Positions 17,946-26,670 of a stretch of DNA of 64,000 bases are shown here, one piece after another (the stretch's first letter is position 1; each line of letters starts with the position of its first letter). The translations under genes and the position numbers were made by a program. This stretch comes from Phycisphaeraceae bacterium (GTDB taxonomy: Bacteria > Planctomycetota > Phycisphaerae > Phycisphaerales > Phycisphaeraceae), in assembly GCA_020849625.1 (NCBI GenBank), contig JADLFV010000050.1, positions 1-64,000 on the forward strand, written 5' to 3'. The notes under the pieces are model-generated. The model searched no databases and was not told the origin of the DNA. It was given only the letters and a program-made list of their open reading frames with translations.

Positions 17946-20363
17946 GTGACCGATCGCTCCATTCGATTGCCCATCACCTTGCCGCCGGACGCAATGCAGC
18001 GGCGCACCTGTGGGCCGTGCATCCAGGAGCGGCTGTCGCGGCGGCCGGGCATTCGGCGGGCGGCGGTGGTGATGGCGCCGGATGATGGCGGCGCGTTTCT
18101 CGACCTGGACTACGACGCCGATCAGATTTCGCTAGAGCAGGTCAACGGCTACCTCAAGACAGCCGGCAGTTGCTTCGCCCCGACGCTCGATCACGTGGTG
18201 CTGAGCGTCACCGGCATCGGCTCGGCCCAGGATGAACGCACCATCCGCCGCGCGGTGCAGCAGCTTCCGGGTGTGCGATGCGTGGCCAATGCCGCTTCAG
18301 GGACGGTGCGCCTCGAGTACGACACCTTGCAGTGTACGCTCGAGCGCATCGAGCAGGAGCTAGAATTGCTGGGTGTGCAGCGCGTGGACGAGCCGCCCCC
18401 GGGAATGGCCCCGGATGTGTCGCCTGAATCGCACCATCCGCGCGAAGCGCCGGCCGCGACGCTGCAACTGCCTCAGCCGCGCTGGTGGCGTCAGGCCCTG
18501 GCCCAGACCGATTTCGTGATGGCGGTGCTGGCGGGCCTGTTCCTGCTGGCGGGATTCCTGGTGCACGTCAATGGTGGGCCGGAAGCCCTGCGAGTGGCGC
18601 TGCTGGCGATCAGTTACGTCTGCGGCGGTTTCTTCCCCGTGCAGGACACCGTGCGCACGCTGATGCGCTTCCGCCTGGACATTGATGTGCTGATGTTCCT
18701 GGCTGCATTCGGCGCGGCCTCGCTGGGCCATTACGAAGAAGGTGCGATGCTGCTGTTTCTCTTCTCGCTGGGCGGAGCGGGCGAACACCTGGCCATGCAG
18801 CGGGCCCGCAGTGCCATCCAGGCGCTGACCAAACTCGCGCCGCGCACGGCCATGCTCATCGAAACCGACGGCCGACGCCGCGAGGTCGATGTCGAGGAAC
18901 TGCGCATCGGCGATCACGTGTTCGTGGCGCCAGGCCAGCAACTGCCCGCCGACGGCCGCATCACCCGCGGCGACAGCGCCATCGATCAGTCGCCCATCAC
19001 CGGCGAATCGGTGCCGCTGGAGAAAACCGTCGGCGACGAGGTGTTCGCCGGCACGCTCAACGGCAACGGCGCCATCGAAGTCGAAGTGCTCAAGCGCACG
19101 CAGGACAACACGCTGAGCAAGCTCATTCGCATGGTCGAACACGCCCAGTCAACCAAGAGCCCCACGCAGGCCTTCACCGACAAAGTCGAACAGTGGTACG
19201 TCCCGGGCGTGGTGGTGGCGACGGCTCTGCTGGCCGTGCTGCCGCCGCTGCTTGGTTTCGAGCCAGCCCGCGAGCACAACAACAACTGGGCCGGCTGGTT
19301 CTATCAGGCCATGGCGTTTCTCACCGCCGCGTCTCCGTGCGCTTTGGCCATCGGCACACCCGCGGCCGTGCTCAGCGGCATCGCGCGGGCCGCGCGGGGC
19401 GGCGTGCTGGTCAAGGGCGGTATCCACCTGGAAAATCTCGGCCGCGTGCGCGCCATCGCCTTCGACAAGACCGGCACATTGACCGTCGGCAAACCGCAGG
19501 TGACCGACGTTGTGTCGCTCGATGATGCGATCGATGAAAACGAACTGCTGGAGTTAGCTGCGGCCGTGGAGCGCGGCAGCCGTCACCCTTTGGCCATCGC
19601 CATCGTCGAGGCCGCCGAAGGGCGCGGCCTGATCCAACGCCAGGCGGACGACATCGAGCAGACGCCCGGCCACGGTATCCTGGGCAACGTCGATGGCCGC
19701 ACCCTGCGTCTCGGACGAAATGCCGATGGTTTGTCCGAAGCAATTGAGCTGGAAAAACAGGGCAAAACCGTGGTGGCCATGAGCGAGGACGACAAGACGC
19801 TGGGCCTGATCGCACTGGCAGATGAGCCGCGCGAAGGCGTACGCGAGATGATCGAGCAGCTTCATGCGCTGGGCATCCGTCACACCATCATGCTCACCGG
19901 CGACAACGCCCGCACCGCCGAAGCTGTAGCCAAACGCGTGGGCATCGACGAACAGATGTCCGACCTGCTGCCCGAGCAGAAGCTGGACAAGGTGCGCGAG
20001 CTTGACGCCCAGCACAAGCGCGTGGCCATGGTCGGCGACGGTGTGAATGATGCGCCCGCATTGGCCAACGCCACCGTCGGCATCGCCATCGGCGGATCGG
20101 GTTCGGATGTCGCGATGGAGACCGCCGACATCGTGGTGCTCGGCCGCGACCTTCACCGCATGGGCGAAGCGATCGGCGTCTCCCGCTTCAGCCGCCGCAT
20201 CATCGTGCAGAACCTGGTGATCGCCCTGGGCGTGATCGCCATCGTCTCTCCCATCGCCGCGCTGGGCGGCGCCCCGATCTCCATCGCGGTGCTGCTGCAC
20301 GAGGGCTCGACGGTGGTGGTCGTGCTTAACGCGCTGCGGATATTGCGGTACAAGGCGCGGTGA
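17946..20363 (+). CDS. P1B-4-type heavy-metal-exporting P-type ATPase
   Basis: This 805-residue pump carries TGES (352), the metal-site SPC (463-465), DKTGTLT (507), HP (in GSRHPLA), GDGVNDAP (697) and a final HEGST (785). The pair SPC plus HEGST marks the P1B-4 group (CoaT/CtpD-like; Co, Fe or Zn efflux). Two N-terminal ferredoxin-like domains are degenerate: the first has CGPC at 22-25, while the second keeps the fold outline but has lost its CxxC (GIGSAQDE). The GTG at 17946 is preferred because of AGGA 8 nt upstream; an ATG at 17856 is an alternative. The gene follows nadA after about 95 nt. Confidence 0.92.
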   Translation: MTDRSIRLPITLPPDAMQRRTCGPCIQERLSRRPGIRRAAVVMAPDDGGAFLDLDYDADQISLEQVNGYLKTAGSCFAPTLDHVVLSVTGIGSAQDERTIRRAVQQLPGVRCVANAASGTVRLEYDTLQCTLERIEQELELLGVQRVDEPPPGMAPDVSPESHHPREAPAATLQLPQPRWWRQALAQTDFVMAVLAGLFLLAGFLVHVNGGPEALRVALLAISYVCGGFFPVQDTVRTLMRFRLDIDVLMFLAAFGAASLGHYEEGAMLLFLFSLGGAGEHLAMQRARSAIQALTKLAPRTAMLIETDGRRREVDVEELRIGDHVFVAPGQQLPADGRITRGDSAIDQSPITGESVPLEKTVGDEVFAGTLNGNGAIEVEVLKRTQDNTLSKLIRMVEHAQSTKSPTQAFTDKVEQWYVPGVVVATALLAVLPPLLGFEPAREHNNNWAGWFYQAMAFLTAASPCALAIGTPAAVLSGIARAARGGVLVKGGIHLENLGRVRAIAFDKTGTLTVGKPQVTDVVSLDDAIDENELLELAAAVERGSRHPLAIAIVEAAEGRGLIQRQADDIEQTPGHGILGNVDGRTLRLGRNADGLSEAIELEKQGKTVVAMSEDDKTLGLIALADEPREGVREMIEQLHALGIRHTIMLTGDNARTAEAVAKRVGIDEQMSDLLPEQKLDKVRELDAQHKRVAMVGDGVNDAPALANATVGIAIGGSGSDVAMETADIVVLGRDLHRMGEAIGVSRFSRRIIVQNLVIALGVIAIVSPIAALGGAPISIAVLLHEGSTVVVVLNALRILRYKAR

Positions 20364-20378
20364 TATACTGGGGGCATT

Positions 20379-21617
20379 ATGGGGGATCCTCCCGCCAACG
20401 AGTACTTGGCCGCGCTGGAATGCTTCGTCGTCGATAACGACGAACTGCTGCAACTGGAAGAGCGCATCGGCCGATTCAGCATCTTCGACGCCTTGGGCAT
20501 TGTCAACAACGAAATTCGTCACAGTAATTTTCTAGCCTGGCTGCTGGATCCCAACGAATCGCACGGCCTGGGCGGGCTGTTCCTCAAGGCGGTGCTGATG
20601 GACCTGCTGCGCCAGACCGACCCAGAACAACGCCTGTTCAGCCCGATCCAACTCGACGGCGGCGAGCTGCGCGGCGTGCAGGTCCGCCGTGAATGGAACC
20701 ACATCGACCTGTTGATCACCTGCGACGACCCCAGCTTCGTCATTGCGATCGAAAACAAAATCTACAGCAGCGAACACACAAACCAACTGGCCCGCTACCA
20801 AAAGATCATCACGGAAATCCCGGATTTAGCCAAACACGAGCAGCGGCAGTTTGTTTATCTGACCCGCGAGGGAGACGAGCCAAGCGAGGACGACTGGACG
20901 GTTTACAGCTACGCCGACCTGCACCGCGTGCTGAGCAAAGTGCGCGCAGCCTCCGGCGACCAGATGGGCGACGACGTGCGGACGTTTCTGGACCACTATC
21001 TGCGCATGATCGGGAGCCGGTTTATGGATGACGAGAAGATTGAGGAACTGTGCCAGACGATTTACAAGAATCATCGGCAGGTTCTGCGGTTGATTTGGGA
21101 AAAGGCCGGGGCTGGCGATGGCGAAGTCATACATCAGCTTGCCGCAATAGCGCAACAACATGCGGACTGGGTAGTACTACGCAGTACTGTACGCTGGCTA
21201 TTCTTGTTGCCTCGCTGCTGGGAAGCATTGTTCAATGACCTCAAACAGTATGCAATACGTTCAGATAGGCCTTTGATCGTGTACGTCAATATGTGGCAAG
21301 GCTTATGCCGGTTAGCTATTGAGGTAGGTGAATTCAACGATCAGATACAGCGGCGTCAGCTCATCGATCGTCTGACCGCAGATCCAAATGAGTTTGGACT
21401 CAAGTCAAAACGTCAGTCAACCAAATACACGATATTGTTCAGCCATACGTTGGCTAAGTGGGAAGATGGCGAAGAACCACCAATTCAAAAATGCGCTGAA
21501 GCATTTCAGTCGTTACTGGAAAAGCTCGATCAGCGCCTCGTGGGTGTTCCAAATGCCCTGCGACCCATTATCGAGCAGTGGGAGCGGGAGCGGCAAGGGA
21601 AGAAACCCACGGATTGA
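20379..21617 (+). CDS. PD-(D/E)XK nuclease family protein (PDDEXK_4-like)
   Basis: This 412-residue protein starts with an RFSIFDALGIVNNEIRHSNFLAWLLDP block typical of the PDDEXK_4 family. The nuclease core is readable as D110 (HIDLLI) followed by E125-N-K127 (VIAIENKIYSSEHTNQLARYQ). The C-terminal 190 residues have no recognised motif and are encoded by visibly AT-richer DNA. The last residues, Lys-Lys-Pro-Thr-Asp, and the stop codon lie inside a REP hairpin (21605-21632), so the natural C-terminus may have been replaced. Relatives are found in defence islands, but no partner gene is adjacent, so a role in DNA restriction is inference. The true function is unknown. Confidence 0.8.
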   Translation: MGDPPANEYLAALECFVVDNDELLQLEERIGRFSIFDALGIVNNEIRHSNFLAWLLDPNESHGLGGLFLKAVLMDLLRQTDPEQRLFSPIQLDGGELRGVQVRREWNHIDLLITCDDPSFVIAIENKIYSSEHTNQLARYQKIITEIPDLAKHEQRQFVYLTREGDEPSEDDWTVYSYADLHRVLSKVRAASGDQMGDDVRTFLDHYLRMIGSRFMDDEKIEELCQTIYKNHRQVLRLIWEKAGAGDGEVIHQLAAIAQQHADWVVLRSTVRWLFLLPRCWEALFNDLKQYAIRSDRPLIVYVNMWQGLCRLAIEVGEFNDQIQRRQLIDRLTADPNEFGLKSKRQSTKYTILFSHTLAKWEDGEEPPIQKCAEAFQSLLEKLDQRLVGVPNALRPIIEQWERERQGKKPTD

Positions 21618-21632
21618 ATCCGTGGGCTTCGG
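21605..21632. repeat. REP-like hairpin spanning the nuclease stop codon
   Basis: CCCACGGATTGAATCCGTGG forms a perfect stem whose first arm supplies the TGA stop of the upstream nuclease gene. It is followed by GCTTCGG as at 13681-13708. It lies 22 nt upstream of a RAYT-like transposase fragment, the usual partner of REP sequences. Confidence 0.75.
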
Positions 21633-21653
21633 CTTGCGGAAAGGAGGGGTGGT

Positions 21654-21880
21654 ATGGCGGCGTGGAATGGGTGGTATCACTTGATGAGCAACACGTACGG
21701 GACGTGGCTGCCGGGTGATGGGCGGGGGTTTCGCACGCGGGATCATCGGGAGCACGTGGAGGGGGATTACAGGAAGCCGCCGCCGGTGGGGGTGTATGAA
21801 CAACGCCATGCGCGGGCGCGGGGATTGATGCGGCGCGAGCCGGTGGTTTTGTCACTCGAAGCGCGGCGGGTGGTCTGGAT
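21654..21880 (+). pseudogene. RAYT/Y1-transposase-like N-terminal remnant
   Basis: The segment begins MAAWNGWYHLMSNTYGTWLP and continues GDGRGFRTRDHREHVEGDYRKPPP, then GLMRREPVVLSLEARRVVW. The 'TYGTWLPGD-RGFRTR-HREHVEGDYK-PPP' block resembles a family of IS200/Y1-like (REP-associated) transposases. After about 75 codons the similarity stops abruptly and the DNA becomes an IS1380-type transposase on the opposite strand. The open frame runs on to 21959 only by chance. The HUH and catalytic Tyr region is missing, so it is dead. Family assignment is from memory of the motif. Confidence 0.6.
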
Positions 21881-22483
21881 CACGACGGCGGCCGCCTTGA
21901 TCAGATGCGGGCGCCAGGTGCAGGGCTGGCTGCGGCGCAGCGCCCGGGGCAACCGATGATGGCGCCGCGCGGCGTTGAACAGGTTGTAGGCGGCGGTGTG
22001 CGGCAGAAAGCGGAAGAAGTTGGCCACGACGCGATGGCAACTAATACGGATTCCATATGTAACTTGTGCGTCCATTCTCCTGTTAGCCCCGGGCTTTGCC
22101 CGGGGATACCCCCGGCAGAGCCGGGGGCTAATGGTGAGGATCGCACGAGGATTTATCGTGATCCGTATTAGCCGGTCCATGAGCAGGCCATTTTTGAGTT
22201 CATCCATGCGCTGATCGCTTTCGCCGCGCCGGATGTCATCGCCGTTCTGGCGTTGGCCGTCAGCGGCGCTGACGATCGTCTCGCCGGGTCGTTCAATCAC
22301 AATGCGGCGCGGATTCGTGCCCTGGGCGTGGCACTCGGCCTTGGCCACCACGGCGCAAGAGCGGTCCCACGATTCAACCTGGTAAGCGAAGCACAGGAAC
22401 CGGCGCTTTTTCTGCCCGGTGGCTTCGTACTGCTTGACCGCCTGCTTCATCAGGGCGGCGGCTATCTGATTGATCCGCTCGTT
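21860..22483 (-). pseudogene. IS1380-family transposase C-terminal remnant
   Basis: Reading right to left, about 165 transposase codons remain. The first part contains RFLCFAYQVESWDRSCAVVAKAE, then NPRRIVIERPGETI and ESDQRMDELKNGLLMDRL. After the MITE-like insertion it resumes as SCHRVVANFFRFLPHTAAYN, AQP-like SQPCTWRPHLIKAAAVVIQTTRR. The 'R-(L)SCHR-xxANxFR-xLxxxAAYxL' block is characteristic of IS1380 DDE transposases. The N-terminal half is absent, replaced at 22486 by a composite repeat. The C-terminus abuts the RAYT-like fragment. The reading frame stays open across the insertion by coincidence. Confidence 0.7.
22041..22171. mobile_element. 131-bp MITE-like element inside the IS1380 remnant
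   Basis: The perfect 11-base terminal inverted repeats CTAATACGGAT (22041-22051) and ATCCGTATTAG (22161-22171) bound a non-coding insert. The insert splits the conserved Arg-Leu / Ser-Cys-His-Arg block of the transposase. The middle holds two GC-rich hairpins, TTAGCCCCGGGCTTTGCCC... and ...CCCCCGGCAGAGCCGGGGG, arranged head to head. The ends allow a TA target duplication, but restoring the reading frame would then need one extra base, so the target site is unresolved. Confidence 0.75.
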
Positions 22484-22485
22484 GA

Positions 22486-22643
22486 CCGCCAAGACGCCAA
22501 GAGCGCCAAGATAAATGGCCAGAATTATGTAACCACAGATTGCGCAGATGACGCAAATTAAGAGGGTCTGAATCTGCGTAATCCGTGAAATCTGCGGTTC
22601 CTGTCTTGTTGCTTCCTTGGCGCTCTTGGCGTCTTGGCGGTTC
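22486..22643. repeat. Composite dispersed repeat, locus A
   Basis: The outer arms CCGCCAAGACGCCAAGAGCG (from 22488) and CTTGGCGCTCTTGGCGTCTT (from 22616) are reverse complements. The interior shares the segment ATGGCCAGAATTATGTAACC with locus C and an AATCTGCG-rich module with loci C and D. Short reading frames here are repeat-derived. Confidence 0.85.
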
Positions 22644-22684
22644 AATCCGTTTGCCGCTTGAGATGTTGATCCCGCCCCGTTCGA

Positions 22685-24439
22685 TCACTCCGCCGCGCCG
22701 GCGTCGAAGGTGATGCCGTTGCGGTCGAGCAGGGTGCCGGTGGTGCGGTAGAGTTCGGCGATGGCGCTGTTGTAGTCGCGGAGGGCGGCGACTTCCTGGA
22801 TTTCGGCGTCGGCCAGGCGCTGCTGGGTGCTGAGTTTGAGGTCGAGCAGGAATTCGGGGGTCAGGGCGATGCCGGCGGCTTCCTGTTCTTCGATGGCGCG
22901 CAAACTGTCGGCCGCAGCGCGGCGGGCGGCGCGGGCGGAGCCGATCAACTCGTAGTTGGTCCGCACGGTGCGCAGGGCGGTCTTGACCGCCAGCACCACG
23001 TCCTCGGCCAGGCGCTGATAGTCGAGCACGGCCGACTGTCGCTGCAGGCGGGTCTGCTGATACTGAGCCTGCGGGCCGCGGTTGCCGATGGGCATAGAAA
23101 ACCTGGCGCTGAGGATGTAGTCGATGAAGTCGGCCTCGGAGAGATTGTCGTAGGAATCGTCTCCGCTGCCGGTTGACAGGCCGTTGAATCCCACGGCGGC
23201 TGAGAGGGTCAACTCCGGCAGGCGCAAGTTGTCGGCCACGCGCTGACGGACGGAAGCGTCTTTGATGGCCAGGAGGGCCTGCTGCATTTCGGGGCGCTGG
23301 CGGAGGGCGGTGGTCACCGCGTCCAGCAGGTTGAACTGCACGGGGTCTTCCACCGGCGTCTCCACGGGCACGATCAGGGTTTCATCGGCCACGGGCAAGT
23401 CGGGTGCGTTGATGAGGCGCTTGAGTTTGTCGGAGGCGTCGCGCACCAGTTGGCGGGCGCGGATCACATCGCCGCGGCGCAGCTCCACGAAGCTGTTGGC
23501 TTCGGTGATCTGCACGGGGGTGACATCGAAGTCCGCGCGCTTGCTGAGCCGATCGCGGTCATCAACGGTGCGCTCGTGCAGTCGCTTCTGCACCAGCAGT
23601 TGATGGCGGGCGAAGACCAGGTCCCAGTAGGCCTGCTCGGTCTGGGCCAGCAAGTCGAGCAGTTGGCCGCGCAGGGCCTGGGCCTCGCTCTCTCGGGCGC
23701 TGCGAGCCAGGACGATTTCGGCCCGGTTCACGTCGCTGCCGAAGTTGCGCAGCAGCGGCTGAGCGAGGCTGAGGGTGACATCGCTGTCGTAGTAGTGGCT
23801 GACACCGAAGAAGCTGGTCGTGCTGTCGTAGCGGTTGAAGTTGGTGGCCGCCTCGATGCTGCCGCCGCTGATCAGGCGTTTGTTGATGCCGGTGGTGACG
23901 CTGAGGTTTTCATCCTGTTTGTTGCCGCCGACGCCGGGGATGATGCCGGCCGGTTGGGGCGTATCCAATTTCTGCCAGCCGGCCTCGGTGAAGAAGGTGG
24001 CGTCGAAGGCAGCCTCGGCCTGGACGACCTGGCTGTCGGCGATGGCGGGGCGCAAGCGGGCCACGCGCAGGTCCAGGTTGTGCTCCACAGCCAACTGCAT
24101 CACGCGCTGCAGCGACAACTGCACCACGCGCTCGTCCGTGCGGCCCATCAGATCGTCGCCCAGCTCGACCGGCTGATCGGCGTAGGCTGCCAGCCCGCTG
24201 ATGCGATCCAGCTCCGCTCGGCGCTCGTCGGACAATTCCGCTTCCACGTCCGAGGGCTCGCGGTTCAGTTCGACCGTGGGGGCATCGGGAATCGCCTGCA
24301 ACTGTCGGCGGTGCGATTCGATCAGCGACTGGCGCAGTTCCTGTTCGGGAGCCATATCCAACGGCCCCCGGCAGCCGCCGACCAATGCGACAGCCGCAGC
24401 CAACATGACATAACGTGCGTGGGTAGTCATGGTGGACAT
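22685..24439 (-). CDS. TolC-family outer membrane efflux lipoprotein
   Basis: This 584-residue precursor has a lipoprotein signal (MTTHARYVMLAAAVALVGGC, lipobox LVGGC). It then has two outer-membrane-efflux repeats, with long heptad helices (LARSARESEAQALRGQLLDLLAQTEQAYWDLVFARHQLLVQ; AARRAAADSLRAIEEQEAAGIALTPEFLLDLKLSTQQRLADAE). This is the architecture of the outer-membrane partner of tripartite exporters. No inner-membrane or adaptor gene is adjacent, so the substrate is unknown. The start may be 24439 or 24430. A region of about 100 residues between the lipobox and the first repeat is unusually long. Confidence 0.85.
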   Translation of the reverse strand: MSTMTTHARYVMLAAAVALVGGCRGPLDMAPEQELRQSLIESHRRQLQAIPDAPTVELNREPSDVEAELSDERRAELDRISGLAAYADQPVELGDDLMGRTDERVVQLSLQRVMQLAVEHNLDLRVARLRPAIADSQVVQAEAAFDATFFTEAGWQKLDTPQPAGIIPGVGGNKQDENLSVTTGINKRLISGGSIEAATNFNRYDSTTSFFGVSHYYDSDVTLSLAQPLLRNFGSDVNRAEIVLARSARESEAQALRGQLLDLLAQTEQAYWDLVFARHQLLVQKRLHERTVDDRDRLSKRADFDVTPVQITEANSFVELRRGDVIRARQLVRDASDKLKRLINAPDLPVADETLIVPVETPVEDPVQFNLLDAVTTALRQRPEMQQALLAIKDASVRQRVADNLRLPELTLSAAVGFNGLSTGSGDDSYDNLSEADFIDYILSARFSMPIGNRGPQAQYQQTRLQRQSAVLDYQRLAEDVVLAVKTALRTVRTNYELIGSARAARRAAADSLRAIEEQEAAGIALTPEFLLDLKLSTQQRLADAEIQEVAALRDYNSAIAELYRTTGTLLDRNGITFDAGAAE

Positions 24440-24483
24440 GATAGCGGGAAGGGGTGAGGCTTGAGGGGTGAGAGGTGAGGGGT

Positions 24484-24565
24484 GGGGGATGAGGCTTGAG
24501 ACTTGAGGCGCCGGAATAGATCGTTGGTTCGATTTCCGCGCCTCAAGTCTCAAGCCTCATCCCCC
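24484..24565. repeat. Long perfect inverted repeat upstream of glycogen synthase
   Basis: The arms 24484-24510 and 24539-24565 are perfect 27-base reverse complements made of GAGGCTTGAG/ACTTGAGGC units, with a 28-nt loop. It lies between the divergent tolC-like and glycogen synthase genes. A shorter relative is at 40167-40235. Confidence 0.8.
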
Positions 24566-24619
24566 ATGCCTTCCATTCTCTGTACAATCGAGGCCCGGAT
24601 TGGTATTGAAGGCCCGCCC

Positions 24620-26578
24620 ATGGCGAGAAAAAAGACAGGCAGTTCGATCCCCCGCCGTCACCGCGAGCGCACGCCCAAGAAATCCGCGTCCGAATCGCTG
24701 CCGCCGGCCGCACCGGGGTTGCCGCCGCTGCCGCCGGTGCCCGCCGTCGAGCCGCCGCCGGCGCCCGCGGACGATGCGCAGAGTTCGGGCCGGCGTCTGG
24801 CCGAGCCGCTGCTGCTGGAAGTGTCGTGGGAAGTGTGCAACCAGTTGGGCGGGATTTACACCGTGCTGCGCTCCAAGGTGCCGAGCATGGTGGCCCGTTG
24901 GGGCAGTCGCTATTGCCTGATCGGGCCGTACAACCATCACGCGGCCCAGGTGGAGTTCGAGGCGGCCCCGCTGGTCGGGCCGATCGGCCAGGCGGTGCAG
25001 CAGATGCGCGACATGGGCTTCTACGCCCACTACGGTCGCTGGCTGGTCAGCGGTCGGCCGCACGTGGTGCTGCTGGAGGGCTGGCATGCTCAGCGAGTGC
25101 TGCACGAGGTCAAGTATCGCCTGTATGCCGACCACAGCATCCCCACGCCAGCCGACGATTCGCTGGTCAACGACGTGGTGATGTTCGGCGAGTGCGTGCG
25201 GATGTTCCTGTCGATGCTGGGCCAGACCGAGGCGCGGCGGCGCAAGCTGGTGGCGCACTTCCACGAATGGATGGCCGGGGCCGCGGTGCCCATGCTGCGC
25301 AAGGAGAACTGGCCGGGCTCGATCGTGTTCACCACGCACGCCACGCTGCTGGGGCGCTACCTGGCGACGCACAACCCGCTGTTTTACGACCATCTGCCCT
25401 TTTTCAACGCCGACGCCGAGGCCCACCACTACAACGTCGAGGCCCAGCATCGCATCGAGCGCTCGGCCGCCCACGGCTCGCATGTGTTCACCACCGTCAG
25501 CGACATCACTGCTGAGGAGTGCAAGCACCTGCTGGGGCGCCACCCCGACGTGCTGCTGCCCAACGGGCTGAACATCGAGCGATTCACCGCCACCCACCAG
25601 TTCCAGAACCTGCACAACGAATACAAGGCAAAAATTCACCAGTTCACCATCGGCCACTTCTTCCCCAGCTACAACTTCGATCTCGAGCAGACGCTCTACA
25701 TGTTCACCAGCGGGCGCTACGAGTACCGCAACAAAGGCCTGGACCTGACCATCGAATCGCTGGCCCGGCTCAACCATCGGCTCAAGGAGGCCGGGGCCGC
25801 GGTCAACGTCGTCTTCTTCATCATCACCCGGGCCCCTTATCGCTCGATCAACGTCGCGGCCCTGCAATCCAACGCCATGCTCAACGAATTGCGCGAGGCG
25901 GCTGACACCATCAAGAGCAAGATCGGCGACCGTCTATTCTACGAGGCTGCGGCCGGGCACATTCCCGACCTGAACACGCTGGTCGATGACTACTGGCGGC
26001 TGCGCCTGCGCCGCACCATGCTGGCCTGGCGGCGCGAAAGCCTGCCCCCCATCGTCACCCATGATCTGCAGGACGACGCCAACGATGCGATCCTGCGCCA
26101 GTTGCGGGCCTGCGCCCTGTTCAACGGCCGCGACGACCCGGTCAAGATCATCTATCACCCCGACTTTATCACGCTGACCAATCCGCTGTTCAGCATGGAC
26201 TACGACCAGTTCGTGCGCGGCTGCCACCTGGGCGTGTTCCCCAGCTACTACGAGCCGTGGGGCTATACCCCGCTGGAGGCGGTGGCCCTGGGCGTGCCCG
26301 CGATCACCAGCGATCTGTCCGGCTTCGGGTCCTACCTGACCAGCCTGGTGGCCAACCACGACGAGCGCGGCGTCTATGTCATTCGCCGCCGCGGCCGCGA
26401 CTTCAACGATGCCGCCAACCAGTTGACCGACCGCCTGTTCCGCTATTGCCAGCTCTCCCGCCGCGAACGCATCGCCCTGCGCAACAGTGCCGAATCCTTC
26501 AGCGAGCACTTCGACTGGCACAACCTCGGCAAGCGCTACCACGAAGCCCACGAACTGGCCCTGGATCGACTGAGCTGA
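24620..26578 (+). CDS. Eukaryote-type (GT3) glycogen synthase
   Basis: This 652-residue glycosyltransferase is predicted to extend alpha-1,4-glucan from a nucleotide sugar. GT3 landmarks are present: LLEVSWEVCNQLGGIYTVLRSK near residue 75, FTTHATLLGRYL, HVFTTVSDITAEE, LLPNGLN, TSGRYEYRNKGLDLTIESLARL and the acceptor-loop block GVFPSYYEPWGYTPLEAVALGVPAITSDLSGFG with its catalytic Glu. This is the fungal/animal-type family, not GlgA (GT5), though some bacteria have it. The first 65 residues are a basic then Pro/Ala-rich extension unlike the core and probably disordered. The ATG at 24620 follows the repeat; earlier in-frame codons lie in repeat DNA. The Arg cluster sensing glucose-6-phosphate in eukaryotes was not identified. 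Confidence 0.9.
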   Translation: MARKKTGSSIPRRHRERTPKKSASESLPPAAPGLPPLPPVPAVEPPPAPADDAQSSGRRLAEPLLLEVSWEVCNQLGGIYTVLRSKVPSMVARWGSRYCLIGPYNHHAAQVEFEAAPLVGPIGQAVQQMRDMGFYAHYGRWLVSGRPHVVLLEGWHAQRVLHEVKYRLYADHSIPTPADDSLVNDVVMFGECVRMFLSMLGQTEARRRKLVAHFHEWMAGAAVPMLRKENWPGSIVFTTHATLLGRYLATHNPLFYDHLPFFNADAEAHHYNVEAQHRIERSAAHGSHVFTTVSDITAEECKHLLGRHPDVLLPNGLNIERFTATHQFQNLHNEYKAKIHQFTIGHFFPSYNFDLEQTLYMFTSGRYEYRNKGLDLTIESLARLNHRLKEAGAAVNVVFFIITRAPYRSINVAALQSNAMLNELREAADTIKSKIGDRLFYEAAAGHIPDLNTLVDDYWRLRLRRTMLAWRRESLPPIVTHDLQDDANDAILRQLRACALFNGRDDPVKIIYHPDFITLTNPLFSMDYDQFVRGCHLGVFPSYYEPWGYTPLEAVALGVPAITSDLSGFGSYLTSLVANHDERGVYVIRRRGRDFNDAANQLTDRLFRYCQLSRRERIALRNSAESFSEHFDWHNLGKRYHEAHELALDRLS

Positions 26579-26670
26579 TCCCCCTTGACGTAACTCATGA
26601 AATCGCAAGAATCTGGACGATAAAGAGGCTTGTTCTGAACCACCCCACATGAGTGGACGTAAGAAAACAG

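Noticed and set aside
22041-22171. Exact TA target-site duplication for the MITE-like element
   Set aside because: Removing the element plus one TA leaves the transposase one base out of frame, so the duplication cannot be asserted.
21767-22645. 292-codon minus-strand frame read as one protein
   Set aside because: It is a chance-open chain of composite repeat, IS1380 transposase fragment, MITE-like insert, transposase fragment and RAYT antisense, not a gene.
24503-24619. N-terminal extension of glycogen synthase into the inverted repeat
   Set aside because: The extra codons are repeat sequence; an ATG at 24620 gives a sensible start.
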